NCBI GenBank assembly: GCA_947489315.1
Contig: CANLCX010000002.1
Location: forward strand, 558,001-622,000
DNA from: an uncultured Sphingomonadaceae bacterium
GTDB lineage: Bacteria > Pseudomonadota > Alphaproteobacteria > Sphingomonadales > Sphingomonadaceae
Direction: 5' to 3'
Length of the DNA: 64,000 nucleotides
In this document: piece by piece, positions 17,901 to 29,700 of the stretch
How the letters are laid out: every line of letters starts with the position of its first letter
Position numbering within the stretch: the stretch's first letter is position 1
Program-made: the position numbers and the translations under genes
The notes under the pieces: model-generated
The model's database searches: none
What the model was told of the DNA's origin: nothing
The model's input: only the letters and a program-made list of their open reading frames with translations

Positions 17901-18908
17901 TCAGATATCGACAATAATCTTGCCGAAATGCGCGCCTGATTCCTGATGGCGGAACGCATCGGCCAAGTCCGCTAGCGGGAAATGCTTGTCCCGCACCGGC
18001 TTGATGCCATTGGCCTCAATGGCCGCGATCATGTCGATTTGCTGAGCGCGGCTGCCAACGGTCAGGCCCTGTACGCGCAGATTCTTCGCCATCAGCATCG
18101 CCGTTTGCACCGGACCGGCAAACCCGGTCAGCACACCGATTAGCGCGATATGGCCGCCGATGCGCGTCGCCATCATCGACTGGTCGAGCGTGCCCGGACC
18201 GCCAATTTCCACCACGCAATCGACACCGGCCCCACCAGTGAGTTCGAGCACTTTTGGTCCCCAGGCCTCGACCTCTTTATAATTGATCAGATGATCCGCG
18301 CCCATGGACTTGAGCCGCTCCAGCTTGTCGTTGGAGGAGGAGGTTGCGATCACCTTCGCGCCAGCCGCCTTGGCAAATTGCAACGCGAATATCGACACGC
18401 CGCCGGTTCCCTGTACCAACACCGTATCGCCGGGTTTTACGCAGCCATCGACAAATAACGCGCGCCAAGCGGTGAGACCCGCGCAGGTCAGCGTTGCCGC
18501 TTCGGCGGCGCTATAGCCCTTGGGTGCGTGGGTCCATGCTGTAGCCGGGCCAACCGCTTGCTCACAGGCATAGCCATCAATCCCGTCACCGGGCACGCGC
18601 TGAAACCCGCCTTCAGGCGGCGCGCCATCAATCCAGTCAGGGAAGAAAGTCGAGACCACTGCGTCGCCGGTTTTAAACGCGGTCACGCCCTCCCCCACGG
18701 CCGTCACTTCGCCCGCGCCATCGGACATCGGTATGCGATTTTCTGCGGTTGGGAGCATGCCCTTTACCACCGCATAGTCATGATAGTTGAGGCTTGAGGC
18801 GCGCAGCCGGACCGCGATTTCGCCGGGGCCGGGGGCGGCTGGGTCGGGCAGATCGACAAGTTTGAGATTGTCGAGCGATGCCGGGGCGTGGAGTTGGATG
18901 GCTTTCAT
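17901..18908 (-). CDS. MDR-superfamily zinc-free alcohol dehydrogenase / quinone oxidoreductase-like
   Basis: The 335-residue protein has an N-terminal GroES-like domain and a C-terminal Rossmann domain with VLVQGTGGVSIFALQFAKAAGAKVIATSSS (nucleotide loop, about residues 160-190). A GDAVVSTFF stretch replaces the zinc-ligand pattern of classical ADHs. It uses NAD(P)H on a carbonyl or alkenal substrate that cannot be predicted. The gene appears monocistronic. Downstream is the plus-strand face of the endonuclease-like gene promoter region (79-base gap). Confidence 0.8.
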   Translation of the reverse strand: MKAIQLHAPASLDNLKLVDLPDPAAPGPGEIAVRLRASSLNYHDYAVVKGMLPTAENRIPMSDGAGEVTAVGEGVTAFKTGDAVVSTFFPDWIDGAPPEGGFQRVPGDGIDGYACEQAVGPATAWTHAPKGYSAAEAATLTCAGLTAWRALFVDGCVKPGDTVLVQGTGGVSIFALQFAKAAGAKVIATSSSNDKLERLKSMGADHLINYKEVEAWGPKVLELTGGAGVDCVVEIGGPGTLDQSMMATRIGGHIALIGVLTGFAGPVQTAMLMAKNLRVQGLTVGSRAQQIDMIAAIEANGIKPVRDKHFPLADLADAFRHQESGAHFGKIIVDI

Positions 18909-18962
18909 GGAGTTTGTTCCTCTCTAAGATTTGCAACATCCACTAATGCACATTTCCTCATC

Positions 18963-19053
18963 CGTCACCCCGGACTTGATCCGGGGTTAATTTATCCGCT
19001 CTCACAGGTGGTGATTGTGTCGCGATGGATGCTGAAACGAGTTCAGCATGACG
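18963..19053. repeat. intergenic palindromic repeat with CGTCA/TGACG ends
   Basis: The 91-base element begins CGTCACCCCGG and ends CATGACG, so its ends are inverted (CGTCA / TGACG). It contains two hairpins: CCCCGGACTTGATCCGGGG near the left end and GCTGAAACGAGTTCAGC near the right. Elements of this type are familiar between genes of sphingomonads and other alphaproteobacteria, from memory and without a citation. It sits six bases past the stop of the CPT-like gene and could also act as a transcript end. Confidence 0.7.
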
Positions 19054-19058
19054 AGCAT

Positions 19059-19613
19059 TTACAAATCAAAAGCGAGTATGATTTCCTTTGCGCACCCTTC
19101 CGCATTGGAATTTGAAGTTTCGACCACAAGATCATAACTTCGAAGTTGCCGAACACGATCAAATTGCCAACGCGCCAGACCAAGCATGCGGTCCCCTCGG
19201 GCACGCTCCCTCTCTTCAATGATGTCAAGCGGCGCATCCAGCAAAACAAATTTGGGATCGAATTCCGCCAACAATTCTCGATATTCATCGAAATCTTTTT
19301 GATCCCACAAGACATCATCGACTATGAGATTGTTGCCCTGTTTTGCCATGGCAGCGATGGCACTCCGCATACCAGCCATAAGCTTTGCCAAAGATGGCCC
19401 ACTAGATATAGCTATTTCCGGCTTCTGCTCTGTACCAATATTCCGGAACAGCAGGCCATCTGCATTATTATCTAAGTGTCTGGGCAGCATCGCTAGGAAC
19501 GCATCCATCTGCAAGTGCATATAGGGCTTAGATGCAAATTCTTGGATAGCCTTAGCAGTGGATGTTTTTCCTACGCTGCTTGCTCCATTCAGGATTATTA
19601 CTTTAGGTTTCAT
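19059..19613 (-). CDS. chloramphenicol phosphotransferase (CPT)-like P-loop kinase
   Basis: The start at 19613 (MKPKVIILNG) follows a run of possible starts. The 184-residue product has a Walker A loop GASSVGKT (residues 10-17), IVDDVLW (the catalytic Asp region of CPT), and RARGDRMLGLARWQ, all of which match Streptomyces CPT and its homologues. CPT phosphorylates chloramphenicol at the 3-hydroxyl. Distant homologues have other, mostly unknown substrates. The gene is more AT-rich than its neighbours and is flanked by a palindromic repeat, hinting at transfer. Confidence 0.65.
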   Translation of the reverse strand: MKPKVIILNGASSVGKTSTAKAIQEFASKPYMHLQMDAFLAMLPRHLDNNADGLLFRNIGTEQKPEIAISSGPSLAKLMAGMRSAIAAMAKQGNNLIVDDVLWDQKDFDEYRELLAEFDPKFVLLDAPLDIIEERERARGDRMLGLARWQFDRVRQLRSYDLVVETSNSNAEGCAKEIILAFDL

Positions 19614-19679
19614 CGACGATACCCATTCCAAAACTAAGGTTTAATGAGCGACCGAAAGTTTTTTAGATATTCTTTGAAA

Positions 19680-21239
19680 TCACTCCCACTCAATAGTCCC
19701 CGGCGGTTTGCTGGTATAATCATAAACCACCCGATTAATCCCCTTCACTTCATTCACAATCCGCGTCGAGACCCGCGTCAGGAAGCTCGCGTCAAAGGGA
19801 TAAACATCGGCGGTCATGCCATCAGTGCTCGTCACGGCGCGCAAGCCGCAGACATTGTCGTAAGTACGTTGATCGCCCATCACGCCAACTGTCTTGACGG
19901 GAAGCAGCACTGCGAAGGCTTGCCAGATCGCATCATATAATCCGGCATTTCTGATCTCTTCCAGATAGATAGCATCGGCTTTGCGTAAAATGTCGCAGCG
20001 TTCTTTGGTTACTTCTCCGGGAATACGGATCGCTAGACCCGGTCCAGGGAACGGATGGCGACCGACGAAGATTTCCGGCAGGCCGAGTTCGCGGCCCAAG
20101 GCGCGGACTTCGTCCTTGAACAGTTCGCGTAAGGGCTCGACAAGCTGCATATTCATACGCTCGGGCAGACCGCCGACATTATGGTGCGATTTGATGGTGA
20201 CGCTGGGACCACCGGTAAAGGACACGCTTTCGATCACATCGGGATAGAGCGTGCCTTGCGCGAGAAAATCCGCACCGCCGACTTTTTTCGCTTCAATCTC
20301 AAAGACATCGATAAAGGTCTTGCCAATGAATTTGCGTTTCTTTTCGGGGTCCGTCTCGCCTTTCAGGCCATTGAGGAACAATGTCTCGACATCGAGATGC
20401 ACCAGCGGAATATTATAATGGCCCTTGAACAGGCTCACCACCTGGTCCGCCTCACCCATGCGCATCAAGCCATGATCGACAAACACGCAGGTCAGTTGTT
20501 CGCCAATGGCTTCGTGGATCAATACCGCCGCGACTGCGCTATCGACGCCGCCAGACAGGCCACAAATCACTTTACCGTCGCCTACCTGCTCGCGAATTTC
20601 CTTGATCTTGGCCGCTTTGAATTCCGCCATCGACCAGTCGCCGGCGCAGCCGCAGACATGGCGGACAAAATTGGCGATCAGTTTGCCACCATCGGGCGTA
20701 TGCACGACTTCGGGATGGAACTGCATGCCGTAAAAGCGCTTCTCATCATCCGCGATAATCGCAAACGGCGCGCCTTCAGTGGTTGCAACAATCCGAAAAC
20801 CCGGAGCAAATTCGGTGACTTTGTCCCCGTGACTCATCCACACTTGATGCTTTTCGCCGACTTTCCAGAGGCCATCGAACAACACGCAGCTTTCGGCAAT
20901 CTCGATAAAGGCACGACCAAATTCACCTCCCTCGCCGCCTTCGACCTGACCGCCGAGCTGCGTCGTCATGACCTGCTGGCCATAACAAATACCGAGTACA
21001 GGAATATCAGCATCGAGAAACGCCTGCGGAATACGCGGGCTGCCATCATCCGTAACGCTGGATGGACCGCCCGACAGGATAATCCCTTTGGGTTTCAATC
21101 GCTCAAAGGCCGCTTCGGCGTTGTTAAACGGGGCTATTTCTGAATAGACCCCCGCTTCACGAACCCGGCGGGCGATAAGCTGCGTGACCTGAGAGCCGAA
21201 ATCGACGATCAGGATGGTTTCTTCATGAGCTATAGACAT
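19680..21239 (-). CDS. guaA: GMP synthase (glutamine-hydrolysing)
   Basis: The 519-residue enzyme has a class I glutamine amidotransferase domain with nucleophile C85 in GICYGQQ and the FHPEV His-Glu pair near residue 175. An ATP-pyrophosphatase domain follows with the PP-loop [10 protein letters not shown] (about 230). The C-terminal dimerisation domain ends TIEWE. It converts XMP to GMP. It has its own upstream region; no guaB is adjacent. Confidence 0.97.
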   Translation of the reverse strand: MSIAHEETILIVDFGSQVTQLIARRVREAGVYSEIAPFNNAEAAFERLKPKGIILSGGPSSVTDDGSPRIPQAFLDADIPVLGICYGQQVMTTQLGGQVEGGEGGEFGRAFIEIAESCVLFDGLWKVGEKHQVWMSHGDKVTEFAPGFRIVATTEGAPFAIIADDEKRFYGMQFHPEVVHTPDGGKLIANFVRHVCGCAGDWSMAEFKAAKIKEIREQVGDGKVICGLSGGVDSAVAAVLIHEAIGEQLTCVFVDHGLMRMGEADQVVSLFKGHYNIPLVHLDVETLFLNGLKGETDPEKKRKFIGKTFIDVFEIEAKKVGGADFLAQGTLYPDVIESVSFTGGPSVTIKSHHNVGGLPERMNMQLVEPLRELFKDEVRALGRELGLPEIFVGRHPFPGPGLAIRIPGEVTKERCDILRKADAIYLEEIRNAGLYDAIWQAFAVLLPVKTVGVMGDQRTYDNVCGLRAVTSTDGMTADVYPFDASFLTRVSTRIVNEVKGINRVVYDYTSKPPGTIEWE

Positions 21240-21311
21240 GGGATGCGCTTAATCTGACGCGGGGAAAGAGTCTATAGATTGTAGAGCGGATTATGAAGTT
21301 TGTGCACAAAC

Positions 21312-22958
21312 TCAAAGCCGGGCGAGCAACTGGTCAATCTCTGCTTGCTGATCCTTGCTCGCAAATGCCTTCAGACTGGAAATAATCCGCTTGGCTTCCA
21401 CCGCCTGCCCATTGGCGGCCAGCGCATTGGCGAGATGCCAGCGAATTTCCAAATTGCCCGGAGCGCGCGATGCCGCCTGCCGCAGCAATTTTAGCGCTTC
21501 GGCCTTGTCCTGACCCGATTGCAATAATGTCCAACCGAGCGTGTCGAGCACATTCGGATCATCGGGCGTCAACGCGACCGCCGCGCGGGCAAATTTAACG
21601 GCCTGCCCCTTTTTGCCCAACTCCAACTGGACGAGAGCACTATTGTTCATAATGATCGCGTTGCTGCTCAGACCAGATTCCCGCAGATCCGCGTAAATAG
21701 CATCAGCCTTGGCCCATTGCTTGCCAGCAACAGCCTGTCCCGCCTCGGTCATTTTCAAGGCAATATCGTCCCGGCCTTCCGGCGCCTGCGCCCGCTTGGC
21801 AAAGCTGGCCGCCATGGGATCATTTTGTGTTTTGCCCAATTTTGCTGCTAGCGCCAGTAATTGCGGGGTTGCCGTCGCCCGATTAGCGGCTGGCTTTACA
21901 AGCTGATAGGCCTCCGTCTCGTTACCCGCCGCTACCAACGCATGGCCTAACACCGTTGTACCTTGCACATGGCCCGGCATATCTGCCAGAAACCGGCGTA
22001 ACTGGTCGATCGCCTGCTCATGATTGCCTTTCAGATAGGCTATTTCACCGCGCAACAGAGTTACACCGGGAACATCACTCAACGTCTCTTCGGCACCCTG
22101 AACCAGCTCCTGTGCGCGATCGATATCGCCATCGTTAAAGGCCAGCCGGGCCATCAGAAACAGCGCCATCGGATGGCCTGGTGCAAGATCCAAGACGCGT
22201 TTCAACCCCGCCTTGGCGTCCTTATCATTACCGAGATCAGCGTTCACTGCCGCCACGGAAAACAGCGGCGTAATGCTGTCGGGATAGAGCTTAAGGGCCT
22301 TGTCAAACGCCGCTTTCGCTGCGGATAAATCCTGACGCATCAACGCCAGTTGGCCAGATAACAGCAAAGCATCAAGATTATTCGGCCCATATTTGAGCGC
22401 GAGCACGACCGTCTTGCGCGCCGCGCTAACATTGCGTCTGTCAATTTCATAATTGCCGCGCAGAGCCAGCAGAATGGGATCATTGGGCACAGCGGCAAGA
22501 CCTTCGGACAGAGCCGCTGCGGCTTCGTCCTTCCGATCCAATTGCAACAAGGCCTGTGCCTTTACCCAATAGGAAAGACTGATATGGTCTGGATCAGGAT
22601 TTTCAGTCAACGCCAGCGCGCGTTCTGGCATATCCCGCAACAATAAGGCATGTGCCATCAGACTTGGCACTTCTGCAGCATATTTCGCATTTCCAGCGAG
22701 CTTCTTTAGCGCCGCCTCTGCCGCAACGCCATCGCCCAGCCGCAGCTGCGTTTTAGCGAACAACAGGTTCGCCGCTGGATCCGCGCTTTTTTCCTTGAGT
22801 GCAGACAGCAAATGGATCCGGGCGCTGCGATAGTCGTTTTCGGCAAAAGCTGCCTCGGCATCTGCCATCGGATCACCGCCACCTATAGTGCAAGCACCAA
22901 GCGACAGTGAAAGTGCCAGAAGGGAGGCAATGGCCGAGGATTTTGACCGATTAATCAT
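21312..22958 (-). CDS. TPR-repeat lipoprotein (PEP-CTERM-associated PrsT-like)
   Basis: The 548-residue protein has a lipoprotein signal with lipobox SLGAC (Cys 23). About 14 TPR-like repeats of the form ALxxxPxxxxALxLxGxLAL follow. It resembles PrsT-type TPR lipoproteins that accompany PEP-CTERM/exosortase exopolysaccharide loci. The PEP-CTERM protein gene just upstream on the same strand fits that reading, although a terminator-like hairpin separates the two genes. No exosortase is in the window. A general outer-membrane TPR lipoprotein is the alternative. Confidence 0.65.
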   Translation of the reverse strand: MINRSKSSAIASLLALSLSLGACTIGGGDPMADAEAAFAENDYRSARIHLLSALKEKSADPAANLLFAKTQLRLGDGVAAEAALKKLAGNAKYAAEVPSLMAHALLLRDMPERALALTENPDPDHISLSYWVKAQALLQLDRKDEAAAALSEGLAAVPNDPILLALRGNYEIDRRNVSAARKTVVLALKYGPNNLDALLLSGQLALMRQDLSAAKAAFDKALKLYPDSITPLFSVAAVNADLGNDKDAKAGLKRVLDLAPGHPMALFLMARLAFNDGDIDRAQELVQGAEETLSDVPGVTLLRGEIAYLKGNHEQAIDQLRRFLADMPGHVQGTTVLGHALVAAGNETEAYQLVKPAANRATATPQLLALAAKLGKTQNDPMAASFAKRAQAPEGRDDIALKMTEAGQAVAGKQWAKADAIYADLRESGLSSNAIIMNNSALVQLELGKKGQAVKFARAAVALTPDDPNVLDTLGWTLLQSGQDKAEALKLLRQAASRAPGNLEIRWHLANALAANGQAVEAKRIISSLKAFASKDQQAEIDQLLARL

Positions 22959-23025
22959 CTGTTTCTGTTAGCCGAAAAAGCCTTTAGAAAAGCCTAAACC
23001 GGCGGCAAAAAACAGGAAAGCGGAC

Positions 23026-23062
23026 AAAAAGAAACCGGGCGCTGATTGGGCCACCCGGTTTC
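23026..23062 (-). terminator. intrinsic terminator after the PEP-CTERM gene
   Basis: On the minus strand GAAACCGGG and CCCGGTTTC form a 9-bp stem with a 14-base loop, followed by CTTTTTG. It lies 23 bases past the stop of the PEP-CTERM gene and would end its transcript before the TPR gene. Confidence 0.8.
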
Positions 23063-23084
23063 AGTTGCTTGAAAAGTTTAGCGC

Positions 23085-23771
23085 TTATGCAGCAAGCGCT
23101 TTACGCCGACGCCGGGTTCCTGCCCACAAGCCGCCAACCGCGAGGCCGAGCAGACCCAGAGCACCAGGCTCAGGCACTTCCGTTGCGATTTTGTCGAGGT
23201 TGAAGTTAATATCCCAATGCTTAACAGCATGACCATTGGGGTTCAGGATATTAAGCCAAGCAGAACCGCCGAATTTTCTATTTTTATCATTCGCACCACT
23301 ACCGAATTGCAGCGTGGTATTGCCAGCAAAAGGATCATTAGGATTTACGGTATAAGTCGCGCCATCAATGCTGATGGTGCCGGATCCATTGGTGAAAAAA
23401 TCAATATCCGGTGTATCAGTGACAGGATTGAAATTGCCGCCGCCATTTTTATAATCGAAATTGGTGCCGTCGATGGTTTCAAGGAAATCGCTGAATTTCA
23501 GATCGAGCGTCGCAACCTGGCCAGCGCCGTTAATCGCGGTACCCGTCAAAGTGGCAGTTTGCGCATCGGTATCATGGCTGAATGTCGTGCCATCCTGAAA
23601 AGAATATTTGCGGGTACAGCCACTGCCGACATTACCGGTATAAAGGCCATGCTTACAAGAGCCGCCGGTATAGTTGGTCGCGGCATAATCGATAACGCCT
23701 GCCGATGCTGGTGTCGCATAAGCGGCAGCCAAGCCGATGATGGTCAATGTTGCTATGGTAATCTTGCGCAT
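23085..23771 (-). CDS. PEP-CTERM sorting-domain secreted protein
   Basis: The start at 23771 places a clean signal peptide (MRKITIATLTIIGLAAAYATPASAG) at the N-terminus. The 228-residue product ends with VPEPGALGLLGLAVGGLWA and an RRRR cluster, the tripartite PEP-CTERM signal recognised by exosortase. The body is rich in Gly, Asn, Thr and Asp with two Cys near residues 37 and 49, and looks like a beta-rich extracellular protein of no known family. The exosortase (EpsH/XrtA type) must be elsewhere in the genome. The 164 bases upstream are very AT-rich. Confidence 0.85.
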   Translation of the reverse strand: MRKITIATLTIIGLAAAYATPASAGVIDYAATNYTGGSCKHGLYTGNVGSGCTRKYSFQDGTTFSHDTDAQTATLTGTAINGAGQVATLDLKFSDFLETIDGTNFDYKNGGGNFNPVTDTPDIDFFTNGSGTISIDGATYTVNPNDPFAGNTTLQFGSGANDKNRKFGGSAWLNILNPNGHAVKHWDINFNLDKIATEVPEPGALGLLGLAVGGLWAGTRRRRKALAA

Positions 23772-23986
23772 GATTAAGTTTGCCCTGTTTATCTGATCTT
23801 TGCCCATCAGTTTCAGGAACATTCAACGTTAACAGTTGAACAGCCCGAACCTGCTTGCGGATCATCAATGCAGAACATGTGCCAATTTCATAAATTTATT
23901 ATATTACAAATACTTATATAGTTAAATTGCTATTAACTATGTCATAAATGTAACCAATATCGACAATAAAGCCTTTAGAAACAGGG

Positions 23987-25567
23987 TTAACCTACGGGAA
24001 CAGTCGTCGCTGGCTGGGCCATATCCCGCAATTCTGTCTTCAGAATCTTGCCAATATGACTGCGCGGCAGTTCATCGATCAGATGCAATTCGGACACGCG
24101 CTGGGTCTTCCCCAGTTCCGCATTGGTTGCCGCTTTCAGCGCGTCCAGGTCCAGGGATGCCCCCTCCTCCGCGACGACAAAGCCCACCGGTGTCTCGCCC
24201 CATTGCCGGGAGGCGATACCGACAACCGCTGCGTCAGCTACGCCCGGCTGAGCCATCAATGCTTCTTCCAGATCACGCGGATAGATATTGAACCCGCCGG
24301 AAATAATCATGTCCTTGGACCGGCCCATGAGCGTGATGAAGCCATCGTCATCCACCTTGCCAATGTCACCCATGCGCTGCCAGCGGTCGCCATTTTCGTC
24401 ATACCAACTGGCTTCTTCAGTTTTCTCCGGCTGATTCTGATAGCCGCTCATCATCGTCTGAGAGCGCCCGACCAGCTCGCCCATTTCGCCCGGCGGCAAG
24501 CGGTTCAAGTCTTCATCCACCGTAATCACTTCACTGCCACCCCAGGCAATACCGACCGTATGCAACTTGTCAGGGAAGAGATGCGCCAAGAGGATGCAGA
24601 CCACCCCGCCCTCGGTCATCGAATAAATCTCGATCAACCCGCCCGGCATGCGTTTGATCACCTCGGCCTTCAGTTCCGCCGAGAAAGGCGCGCTGGTGCA
24701 ATATTTATGGGTGAAGGTCGACATGTCATAATCGTCAAACCCTTCAAAATCCATCAGCCGCTGATATTGCACGGGGACCAGCATCGTGTGGCTCGCGCGG
24801 TTTTCCTGCGCTAACTCCAGCCAGCGCTGACAATCAAATTTACGCATCAGGATGGAAGTTCCACCATAAGCCACGGTCGCGACGAATATGCCAAGCGTCG
24901 TGTTGGAATAAAGCGGGGTGGAGAACAGCGACACCTGGCCCGGCTGGCCGTATCCCGAATTTTCACCGACCGCCATCTGATACCAGCGCATCTGACGGCT
25001 GTGGACAATGCCCTTGGGCGTTCCGGTCGTGCCGCTGGAATAGATAATATTAAACGGATCTTTCGGGCCAACGTCTGTATCCGCAGGTGCCGCGCCTTCC
25101 GCCGCCATCCAGTCATACATCAATGGAGCATCGCCTTCTGCCGCATCCATCATGACATGTTTTAACGGCGGCAAGTCGATACCACTGTCGAAAAGCTCGG
25201 CGCGTTTGGCACTATCAACAAATAAATGCATCGCGCCGCTGTCGGCCATCATATTGGCTAGCTGTTTCGGTGTTGCAGAGGTCGTCAGCGGCGCAGCGCA
25301 GCCACCAGCTACAATTGCGCCAAGATAGGCAATGGCATAGCGGATCGTCGTCGTCCCAAGGATCGAAACCGCCTGACCTTTTTTCAGACCATCTGCTTGC
25401 AATTGTGCAGCGACCCGGTTGACCAGTGCTGCCGTCTCTGCCCATGTCAGCTTTTCTTCGCCATCATCCAATGCAATGCGGTCCGGCTGGTTGATGGAGT
25501 GGGCGTTGATAAGATCGGCAAGATGGCCAAAAGGCTGCTCGAGATAGGCAAAAGGGTTCAGGGTCAT
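23987..25567 (-). CDS. acyl-CoA synthetase (AMP-forming, ANL superfamily)
   Basis: The 526-residue protein has the AMP-binding motif YSSGTTGTPKGIVHS (about residue 170), an A5-type motif around SMTEGGV, the hinge GRSKDMIISGGFNIYP, and a C-terminal lysine motif RSHIGKILKTELR. It activates a carboxylic acid as an acyl-adenylate and then acyl-CoA. Chain length or aromatic specificity is not evident, though medium/long-chain fatty acids are the commonest substrates of this branch. No beta-oxidation genes are adjacent. Confidence 0.85.
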   Translation of the reverse strand: MTLNPFAYLEQPFGHLADLINAHSINQPDRIALDDGEEKLTWAETAALVNRVAAQLQADGLKKGQAVSILGTTTIRYAIAYLGAIVAGGCAAPLTTSATPKQLANMMADSGAMHLFVDSAKRAELFDSGIDLPPLKHVMMDAAEGDAPLMYDWMAAEGAAPADTDVGPKDPFNIIYSSGTTGTPKGIVHSRQMRWYQMAVGENSGYGQPGQVSLFSTPLYSNTTLGIFVATVAYGGTSILMRKFDCQRWLELAQENRASHTMLVPVQYQRLMDFEGFDDYDMSTFTHKYCTSAPFSAELKAEVIKRMPGGLIEIYSMTEGGVVCILLAHLFPDKLHTVGIAWGGSEVITVDEDLNRLPPGEMGELVGRSQTMMSGYQNQPEKTEEASWYDENGDRWQRMGDIGKVDDDGFITLMGRSKDMIISGGFNIYPRDLEEALMAQPGVADAAVVGIASRQWGETPVGFVVAEEGASLDLDALKAATNAELGKTQRVSELHLIDELPRSHIGKILKTELRDMAQPATTVPVG

Positions 25568-25643
25568 TTATTGGCTTTCCTGCTCAATATTTAAGCAGCC
25601 AACCTTCGCACCCTCATCCAGCTGCGTCTAGATGCTTTAAAAA

Positions 25644-26147
25644 CTAACCCGCCACCAACTTTACAAATGTGCTTTCGACCCAGCCACTCTTACAAGGGCC
25701 GTCATAGTTTCTTTTCGAACGAACCGGCGAAGACACGCCGCAATCGGTAAGTGGAGCAGTATTTTCACCGTCAGCTGATGCCGTGGCATTATCATAGACA
25801 ATACCAAACCATTGCTGGTCTATGCTGCGCGTGCAGATATAGACCAGCTGTCCTTCCGACAAGCCGTCTTTGCTTTTGGCGCTATCAAACGGAGCGATGT
25901 GAACATCTAGTTGGTTGCTGCGCAAGCCGGCAACTCTACCGACAGCTTGACAGGCATCAAAGCGCGGACCACCCTCGCCGATGCGGACCGGCCGCTCTCC
26001 GGGATTGGAACCAACCCTTTCGGTCCGACCAGTCGGATTGGCAATATCCGTCTGACTTTCCTGAAGGTCATCGCTGACCTGAGTGGTTTCGGAACATGCG
26101 CTGGCAGCAAAACAGATCAGCGCAGCGGTACATAGGATTCTCATCAT
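25644..26147 (-). CDS. SH3-like lipoprotein of unknown function
   Basis: The 167-residue protein has a lipoprotein signal (MMRILCTAALICFAASAC, Cys 18). The mature part has a low-complexity linker (about 20-60), then an SH3-like beta domain with SEGQLVYICTR, QQWFGIVYD and a C-terminal CKSGWVESTFVKLV. Four cysteines could form two disulfides. It resembles small SH3-domain proteins common in sphingomonads; the binding partner is unknown. It is separated from the thioesterase gene by 56 bases on the same strand. Confidence 0.55.
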   Translation of the reverse strand: MMRILCTAALICFAASACSETTQVSDDLQESQTDIANPTGRTERVGSNPGERPVRIGEGGPRFDACQAVGRVAGLRSNQLDVHIAPFDSAKSKDGLSEGQLVYICTRSIDQQWFGIVYDNATASADGENTAPLTDCGVSSPVRSKRNYDGPCKSGWVESTFVKLVAG

Positions 26148-26203
26148 GCCGATGGTCTAGACCATAACATTCGCTTTTGGAATGATTCGAATGATCAATC
26201 GGT

Positions 26204-26605
26204 TCAAAGCACAATCTGCGTCTGAGTTACCACTGCAACCAACGTCCCATCTTCCAACGAAATTCGCGTTTGCCATACGGACTGTCTCCTGCCGACCTTT
26301 AGTGGGACAGATTCGCCATAGACCATTTGCCCTTCTGGCGCGGCATTCAGGAAATTGGTCTTGCTTTCGGAGGTAGTGGTTCCACTCGATCCTTCTGGCA
26401 GGTTCGCAAAACCGCCAAAAGCGCCCAGTACATCGGCAAAGGTCATCACCGCTCCGCCATGGATCGATGGCGTCCCGCGGCCATTGCCCGCCGTACAGAT
26501 GTCTGGTCGCACCAGCATTTCGCCGAGGATTCGCTCCTTGGTCATTTCAGTGATTTTTATGCCCATTGTCTTGGCAAAGGGCACGATATACGCGGGGTTA
26601 CTCAT
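26204..26605 (-). CDS. PaaI-family hotdog thioesterase
   Basis: The 133-residue protein has the PaaI-type hotdog pattern with STAGNGRGTPSIHGGAVMTFADVLGAF: the helix begins after HGGAV and includes the catalytic Asp. An AGGAG ribosome site is just upstream. The enzyme should hydrolyse acyl-CoA or aryl-CoA thioesters. The substrate is unknown, and the acyl-CoA ligase gene nearby on the same strand may or may not be related. It is divergent from gyrB. Confidence 0.8.
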   Translation of the reverse strand: MSNPAYIVPFAKTMGIKITEMTKERILGEMLVRPDICTAGNGRGTPSIHGGAVMTFADVLGAFGGFANLPEGSSGTTTSESKTNFLNAAPEGQMVYGESVPLKVGRRQSVWQTRISLEDGTLVAVVTQTQIVL

Positions 26606-26768
26606 GAGCTATTCTCCTCTTGAAATCAGGGTCCAGGGCAGCATTTGACCAGCGAAAACCGGCGCTATGCATAGCTCATAACTAAATCGACCTAACTATT
26701 TGTAAAACAAAGGATATAATATCCAGTTTTCCAACAAAGCTCTTGGGTTTCAAGCTCCGAAGGTCTAA

Positions 26769-29676
<2,908 letters not shown>

Positions 29677-29700
29677 ATCATCCGGAGCAGCTCACAGAAG

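Noticed and set aside
20181-21143. A 320-codon plus-strand frame opposite guaA
   Set aside because: guaA is complete and conserved across its whole length. The opposite frame is a codon-bias shadow.
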